From assembly GCF_001625195.1 (NCBI RefSeq), contig NC_054389.1:1364001-1428000 (forward strand): 64,000 nt of DNA, written 5' to 3'. Position numbers and translations under genes: made by a program. Under the pieces are notes generated by a model. That model had not been told where the DNA came from. It saw only the letters and a program-made list of their open reading frames with translations, and made no database searches. Below are positions 59,443 through 64,000 of this stretch, piece after piece. Positions within the stretch are counted from its first letter, which is position 1. Each line of letters opens with the position of its first letter. Source of the stretch: Drechmeria coniospora (lineage: Eukaryota; Ascomycota; Sordariomycetes; Hypocreales; Ophiocordycipitaceae).

Positions 59443-60033
59443 ATGTCCTCGTCGGCAACGTCCAAAGACGACGTCGTGTCCGAGCTCGCCAGTCTCAGCT
59501 TGGCCCGAGGCAGAGATCCGAAGAGGGCAGGCGAGCGACTGGCCAAAATGGAGGTGGCCGACTCCTGGGAAGACGAGGACGACGAGGACGACGAGGACAA
59601 TGAGGACAACGAGGACGACGAAAAGGACGACCGCGACTGCCGCGGCGACGAGAAGAGAGCGACAGCCGGGTCCGGAACGGAAACTCCCACGGCAGGCTCC
59701 GAATCAATCCTCCCGAGCGCGCCATCACGGCCGACGGCGGCGTCCGCGTACGACGGCAGCGACGTTCCCGATTGGAACTCGTCCCTCGCCCCCGCGGCGG
59801 GAGGACGGAGAGACGACAAGGCGGACAGAAGACCGGAGAAGACGGACGCCGTGGCGAGGCGCATGATCGCCGCCGGCCTCGGCCTGAAAGCACCCAAGCA
59901 GACGGAGGAGCAGAGGGCGTACCAACGATCCGTCCGCGAACAGGAAAAGAAGCGGCGCGAGCAGGAGAGGGAGCAGGAGCGGAAGCGGCGCGAGGAGGCG
60001 GAAAGAGCCAAGGCGGCCGTTTGGGACGACTGA
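59443..60033 (+). CDS. Conserved acidic/coiled-coil protein of unknown function
   Basis: Single exon of 196 residues from the ATG at 59443 (MSSSATSKDDVVSELASLSL). The frame is open further upstream, but only from a GTG. Residues about 43-63 are an almost pure run of Asp/Glu, followed by a disordered Ser/Thr/Pro stretch. The C-terminal third is conserved-looking: KTDAVARRMIAAGLGLKAPK, then a long Arg/Glu/Gln helix and the end ERAKAAVWDD. From memory, similar proteins with the ARRMI..ALG..PKQTEEQ block occur across Pezizomycotina without known function. The helix probably forms a coiled coil or RNA/protein-binding rod. Its 3' end converges with the glutathione transferase gene, 170 bases apart. 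Confidence 0.78.
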   Translation: MSSSATSKDDVVSELASLSLARGRDPKRAGERLAKMEVADSWEDEDDEDDEDNEDNEDDEKDDRDCRGDEKRATAGSGTETPTAGSESILPSAPSRPTAASAYDGSDVPDWNSSLAPAAGGRRDDKADRRPEKTDAVARRMIAAGLGLKAPKQTEEQRAYQRSVREQEKKRREQEREQERKRREEAERAKAAVWDD

Positions 60034-60204
60034 ACAACGATTATATGCAAGCGACGACAGCTAGCTATGGCATGCCTACATGGGATCAAGGCCCGCCTCA
60101 AGGGGTCCCGACCATGCAATGACGGATACATCTCCGGCGTCCGAGGGTGCGTGCCTTGTTGCCACGCGACATGGACGGGCGGCTGGACGCAGAGGGGGCA
60201 TCCT

Positions 60205-61072
60205 CTAAGCGCCGTAGATCTTCTTGACCGAAGGCCGCTCCATGAGACGTTTGTGCCAAGCGACAAAGTTGGGGTACTTGTTATCCACATCATACTCCTT
60301 CCAAACGTCCGAGATGAAGGTCCTGACCAGCTCATCCCAAGGAATAAAGGCCAAGTCGGCGTACGTGCTGCCGGGTAATTCGTCAGGAAGGACGGCAAGC
60401 AGAGCGTCGGCGCCTGAACTTACAATTTGTCACCCACGAGATACGTCTTTCCCTTGAGGATGGTGTCGAGGACGCCGAAGACGCGCGCCGTCTGCTCCCC
60501 GTACCGCGCCTTCGCACTAGCCACGTCCTCGGGGTGGTAGTGGCGGAACCAGACGGCCTGGCCAAAGTACGGTCCCTACCGACGCTGTCAGCCTCTCGCA
60601 AGGGACAAGGCGGCGCCTATGTAGAGGCAAGTGTCGCGGCATACCTGGCCCGACATCTGGAAGTGCAAGTACTGTTTCACCTGCCACTTCTCGTTCGCGT
60701 CCGTCACGTTCAACTTGTTGTCCTTGTCGTATTTCTCGACGAGATACTCGAGGATGGCACCCGACTCCCAGAGGATAAAATCATTGTTGTTGGGATCCTT
60801 GATGCTGGGCAGGCGGCCGTTCGGGTTGATGGCCAGATAGCTTGCGTCCTTGGGATCCTTTACCGTCAGGGCTTCGTACTTGAGACCAAGCTCTTCGAGC
60901 GCGATGAGGACTTTCTTCGGGTTGGGACCCTGCGCTAGTCGTTCACATTCGAATTAGAACTTGCCAGTGAGACAGAAAGACGGCATCGAAGCATGGAAAC
61001 GCAGGAGGGGGGCCCAGGCGACTCCGGCATACCATGGATCCAAACCGTGAACGGCTTCAGGCCTTGAGACAT
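60205..61072 (-). CDS. Glutathione S-transferase, Ure2-like
   Basis: Four exons: 61072-61033, 60934-60645, 60575-60424 and 60367-60205, giving 214 residues. The spliced start reads MSQGLKPFTVWIHAQGPNPK, matching the HAxGPNPxKV opening of fungal Ure2-like transferases. Later blocks are LAINPNGRLPSIKDP and ILWESGAILEYLVEKYD (glutathione-site ES.AI motif), HFQMSGQ-GPYFGQAVWF and GDKF-TYADLAFIPW of the C-terminal helical domain. Intron phases 1, 0 and 2 are consistent, and the stop is at KKIYGA. It conjugates glutathione to electrophiles or acts in oxidative defence; the Ure2 nitrogen-regulatory prion region is absent. The first acceptor (GACTAG) was chosen because the nearer GCGCAG gives the wrong phase. 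Confidence 0.92.
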
Positions 61073-62355
61073 TGTTGCTGCAGATGACGGTATGGATGGA
61101 TGGCGCGGACAAGATGGGAAAGTTGCTCGGAACTGCTTCGATTCAACTGATGATGCCACCTTTCGTTATTCCAACTCTTGGTTTGACCCCTCGTAGGCGG
61201 GGTAGGCGGGCAGGCTCCCGTCTTTATACCTCAAGGTGCCGTGACAATCGATCCAGGTTGCCATAGTTAAGCTCCACAAAGCAGAGAGAGATGGATTGGA
61301 GCGGCTAGCTGAATTGGCTCGAGGAGCTCGACGGGCTAAGCAAGCCGGGTCTTGATTTGACGTTGATTTGTAAAGTTGACATGGACGGCGCCATCGTGGC
61401 AGCGCGCGGTAAATGACTAATATCTGTGAGGGGTCGCTGGTGGCTGCGGCGCCGCATCAACTCTCTGCCCAGCCCGGGATAGCGTCGATGCTTTATTCAT
61501 CCTCACCTCCACCACCCGTTCCGAGACGACCAAATCAGGAGAAGGGTTACCGTGGTCGACTCACCTTACTTTTCGACGTCTGACACGTCAAAAATTGCAT
61601 AAGCAGGCTCGAGAACCGGAATGAGGACCCGTAAGCAAACGAGCGCCCCAACGCCAGAGAGTGTAGGGAGTACGGAGGAGCAGCTTCGACTCGACCATCG
61701 TCGACGGCGCACTGCGGGGGAGGGGAACGCTTCGACCCCTCACACGAGCCGTACCGCCCATCTCGGATGCTGCGGCAACGACGTGAACCAAGTATGGGAA
61801 CCAGGTCAGCCTCCTCCGACAAGTCCCTCCACCTCGAGCTTAGCTTCATCCACCACGCATGACGGTAGGCTCCTCGTCGCCGCCGGTTCGTACGTACACC
61901 TATCCCCCGTCGGAGTTATGGACCGCAGGACAGACATGGCGACGGCTGGGTAGTGAAGCAAAGGGTCGATCAAGACTACATCGTTTCGGCATCGTCGAGC
62001 CAGCTAGCAGGCTGGTCCTCGGTACCGCCGCATAAGCCTTGGAGGAGAGGGGGACGAGGTTAAACAATGATGATGCGGGGAGGCGGATTTGGGGTCCTAT
62101 GCAAGTGCGGCTGCCGCACCCTTCCATCGATTCGGTGGACGACGCGCACACGTACGCCCAACCTCGTGCGTCCGAATTGATAAATCCTCGCGAACCCCCC
62201 GGAGAAACCCTTGGTTGGCTGGGCCACGGCGTGGAGGCGGCGCCGCCGTCAACCCGTAACCTGCACTCGCCGCCAGTCACGGTCGACAGAAAGGTCTCCG
62301 GCGACCGACATACTGCGCATGGAAAGATTCGGACTTCAACCGACACCCGACACGT
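61073..62355. other. Intergenic between glutathione transferase and Rrg7 genes
   Basis: About 1.3 kb with the transferase promoter on the left and the Rrg7 3' flank on the right. No GTAC island and no credible gene. Confidence 0.55.
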
Positions 62356-63069
62356 TCATGTCGCTTGTTTGGGCGGCACGATGTTCCCATTGTGCAGGAG
62401 CACAAGCTCCGGTTCCTTGCCATCGGCGGCATATTTAGGCGCAACGGCATAGCCCGCAAGCCCCCCGTCCTCGGCTTGTTGATTCCACAGCATCTGCTTC
62501 ACCGTGCCGCCCTTGGAGCAGCAAACGTACGCCATCGGCCACCGGCTCCTCCCGAGCGAATCTCGCACACCTTTCGTCGCCGCCCTCTCGCTCACGAGCA
62601 TGCCCAAGACGCCATGGCCTCGCCATCCCACGGGAGCCCCCACGAAGGCGCCTTCGAGCTCACGGACATGCTGAGGGCCAACCTTTTGCGCAGCACCGCC
62701 TTTGCACTGGACCAGCGTCCTCCACGGCCGTGACAGCGTGGGCAGCGCCCAGGTGCCGATGAGGTCCGTTCCGTGGTCGGATGCGCCGCCTACGCGCCTG
62801 AGGGCGAAGCCGTACTTGGACACGGCGGCCGCGACCGTGTATTCGTAGTGGGTGCCAACGTAGACCGTCGACTTTTCGTTCAGCCCGCTACGCTTCGCAT
62901 GAGCAAGAAAGGTGGCAAGATCTGAATGGTGAGTCGATGGCGAGTCTGGGTATAGGAGAGGCTCCTCGTCTGTGAGCTTAGGCCCTTGATGTCGACGTTG
63001 GCCCTCGCTCCGCCATCTCGCTTGGTAGCCGCCGCGCGCCAGAGGAAAACCTGAGCGTATTCGAAACAT
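62356..63069 (-). CDS. RRG7: Required for respiratory growth protein 7 (mitochondrial)
   Basis: Single exon of 237 residues from the ATG at 63069; an in-frame ATG at 63102 would add 11 residues (MPCQIRYTQQV). MFRIRSGFPLARGGYQARWR is Arg-rich and lacks acidic residues, as a mitochondrial presequence should. The core has VYVGTHYEYTVAAAVSKYGF, then D102 in DHGTDLIGTW and Q121-x-K123 in LVQCKGG, the split PD-(D/E)xK pattern of Mrr-like restriction-endonuclease folds to which Rrg7 belongs, with E76 as the likely additional acidic residue. Yeast Rrg7 is needed for respiratory growth, mechanism unknown. A 75-base, in-frame segment with a GTCGAC donor-like and TTCAG acceptor-like end could be an intron near residues 24-50. 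Confidence 0.85.
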   Translation of the reverse strand: MFRIRSGFPLARGGYQARWRSEGQRRHQGPKLTDEEPLLYPDSPSTHHSDLATFLAHAKRSGLNEKSTVYVGTHYEYTVAAAVSKYGFALRRVGGASDHGTDLIGTWALPTLSRPWRTLVQCKGGAAQKVGPQHVRELEGAFVGAPVGWRGHGVLGMLVSERAATKGVRDSLGRSRWPMAYVCCSKGGTVKQMLWNQQAEDGGLAGYAVAPKYAADGKEPELVLLHNGNIVPPKQAT

Positions 63070-63699
63070 CACCTGTTGTGTGTATCGGATCTGGCATGGC
63101 ATTTTTGTGTGCTTTTTGGGTTCCCCAGATGTGACTGCATTTCATTGCTCTGCCATGCCGCCGTCCCTGCTATTTGCTCGTGATAGATGGTAGGTTGAGG
63201 TGCGACCAAATGACATACGAGTACGGAGTTTTCCGTAAGTACTTGTGCAGTACGGCGTACGGAGAAAGTACTCCGTACGGTATATATCATTGAGTTGCAC
63301 TGTACTCCGTAGGTGTACATGCATCAAAGCGGTCATTCCTGTGGCGGGGTATAAGCAACGTCATGGCCGATCCCTTCACTGTTTCCCAGACAGTGCTGGG
63401 GATTCGCAGGCAGTGAGCAAACCAAACACCACTACGGAGTACCACTACGGAGTACAGTGCAGTATTCCGTAATCCGTACAGTGCAGTATTCCGTACGGAG
63501 TACTCCGTACAGTATAAGGGTTTCCGCTGGGCCCGCTTAAACAGGTGGGACAGTGGGACATTATTGAGCACCCAATTATCCGGAGTTTAACCCCGTTATA
63601 AGCACTTTGGCATGACACTGCCCCACCATCCGCCGCCTGCCTCGATGCTTTTCTGTGCCATCCCACCTTTCATCTTCACGAACCACAAATAGAGCGAAC
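63070..63699. repeat. Divergent promoter gap (Rrg7 - / Dib1 +) with GTAC island N
   Basis: The GTAC island at 63215-63515 lies between the two start codons. It contains a duplicated ACTACGGAGTACC unit at about 63432-63460, a duplicated ACAGTGCAGTATTCCGTA unit at about 63453-63495 and a perfect CGGAGTACTCCG at 63496-63507. Confidence 0.8.
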
Positions 63700-64000
63700 A
63701 TGGGCTCCGTCGTCATCCCCCATCTTAAGTCGGGATGGCACGTCGACCAGGCCATCCTCGGCGAGGAGGATCGCATTTGTGTGATTCGATTCGGTCGTGA
63801 CTGGGATACCCAGTGTATGCAACAAGACGAGGTCCTCTACAAGATCGCGGACAAGGTCAAGAGCTTTGCAGTCATCTATGTTTGCGATATTGACCAGGTG
63901 CCCGACTTCAACCAGATGTACGGTGCGTATCCTCGCCAGCCTCCCCCCCTCTCCCCCTCTTCACACCTTGACTTTGACCTCTCCGACAACTCCGGTACCG
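63700..64000 (+). CDS. DIB1: Spliceosomal thioredoxin-fold protein Dib1/Dim1 (partial, cut by window end)
   Basis: First exon 63700-63922 encodes MGSVVIPHLKSGWHVDQAIL, then CVIRFGRDWDTQCMQQDEVL and VCDIDQVPDFNQMYG/E, the unmistakable N-terminal half of Dim1 (U5 snRNP 15 kDa protein). The residue after MYG/E is split by an intron (donor GTGCGT at 63923) that continues to the window edge, so the C-terminal half (expected YDPCTxMFFYRNKHM block) lies outside. The protein is a small essential subunit of the U4/U6.U5 tri-snRNP in pre-mRNA splicing. Upstream it shares a GTAC-rich divergent gap with the Rrg7 gene. Nothing abnormal is visible in the part present. Confidence 0.93.
   Translation, partial: MGSVVIPHLKSGWHVDQAILGEEDRICVIRFGRDWDTQCMQQDEVLYKIADKVKSFAVIYVCDIDQVPDFNQMYGAYPRQPPPLSPSSHLDFDLSDNSGT

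Overview
The window is nuclear DNA of a filamentous ascomycete. Its genes carry short introns of about 50-150 bases with GT(A/G)-type donors and CTAAC/CTGAC-like branch sites, codon use is GC-rich, and the gene families are Pezizomycotina ones (2EXR-domain protein, DAL5/TNA1-type permease, cAMP-receptor-like GPCR, fungal protein kinase with DIN in place of DFG). Protein wording best fits Hypocreales, possibly near Ophiocordyceps, Tolypocladium or Drechmeria; that placement is from memory and was not searched. Prokaryotic feature types (operons, ribosome binding sites, CRISPR) do not apply, and I found no convincing tRNA or rRNA gene.

Layout. Bases 1-3200 hold AT-rich, decayed DNA flanked by a 26-base inverted repeat pair (523-548 and 3177-3202), with a possible transposase relic, a frameshifted cysteine-rich gene and a small GPI-type surface protein gene. 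From 4157 to 13620 lie a CoA-binding-fold protein (-), a SAM methyltransferase (+), the Cdc4/Mlc1 myosin light chain (+) and a secreted-looking M3 metallopeptidase (+). After a gene-poor 5 kb gap come a DAL5-type permease (18635-20368, +), a cAMP-receptor-like GPCR (23195-24831, +) and a second MFS transporter (25351-27226, -). Next are a cyclin-L-like protein (-), a MYND zinc-finger protein (-), nucleoporin Seh1 (+) and the delta-9 desaturase Ole1 (-). After another 4 kb repeat-rich gap follow a 999-residue kinase-like protein (-), mitochondrial Lon/Pim1 (-), a 2EXR-domain protein (+), an acidic/coiled-coil protein (+), a Ure2-like glutathione transferase (-), mitochondrial Rrg7 (-) and the start of spliceosomal Dib1 (+), which is cut by the window end.

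The genes look like an ordinary mix of housekeeping, transport and signalling functions rather than a biosynthetic cluster; I see no evidence that they form one pathway.

The strongest unexplained structure lies between the genes. About fifteen intergenic islands, roughly 10 kb in all, are built almost entirely from short palindromic words with GTAC at the core (TACGGAGTA/TACTCCGTA, AAGTACTT, TACATGTA, GTACTTGTAC). Coding exons are nearly free of them. In several places the words form perfect CGG-N6-CCG palindromes, short tandem arrays or hairpins. Exon boundaries were set by hand from splice signals, reading frame and family alignment from memory, so each is a model.
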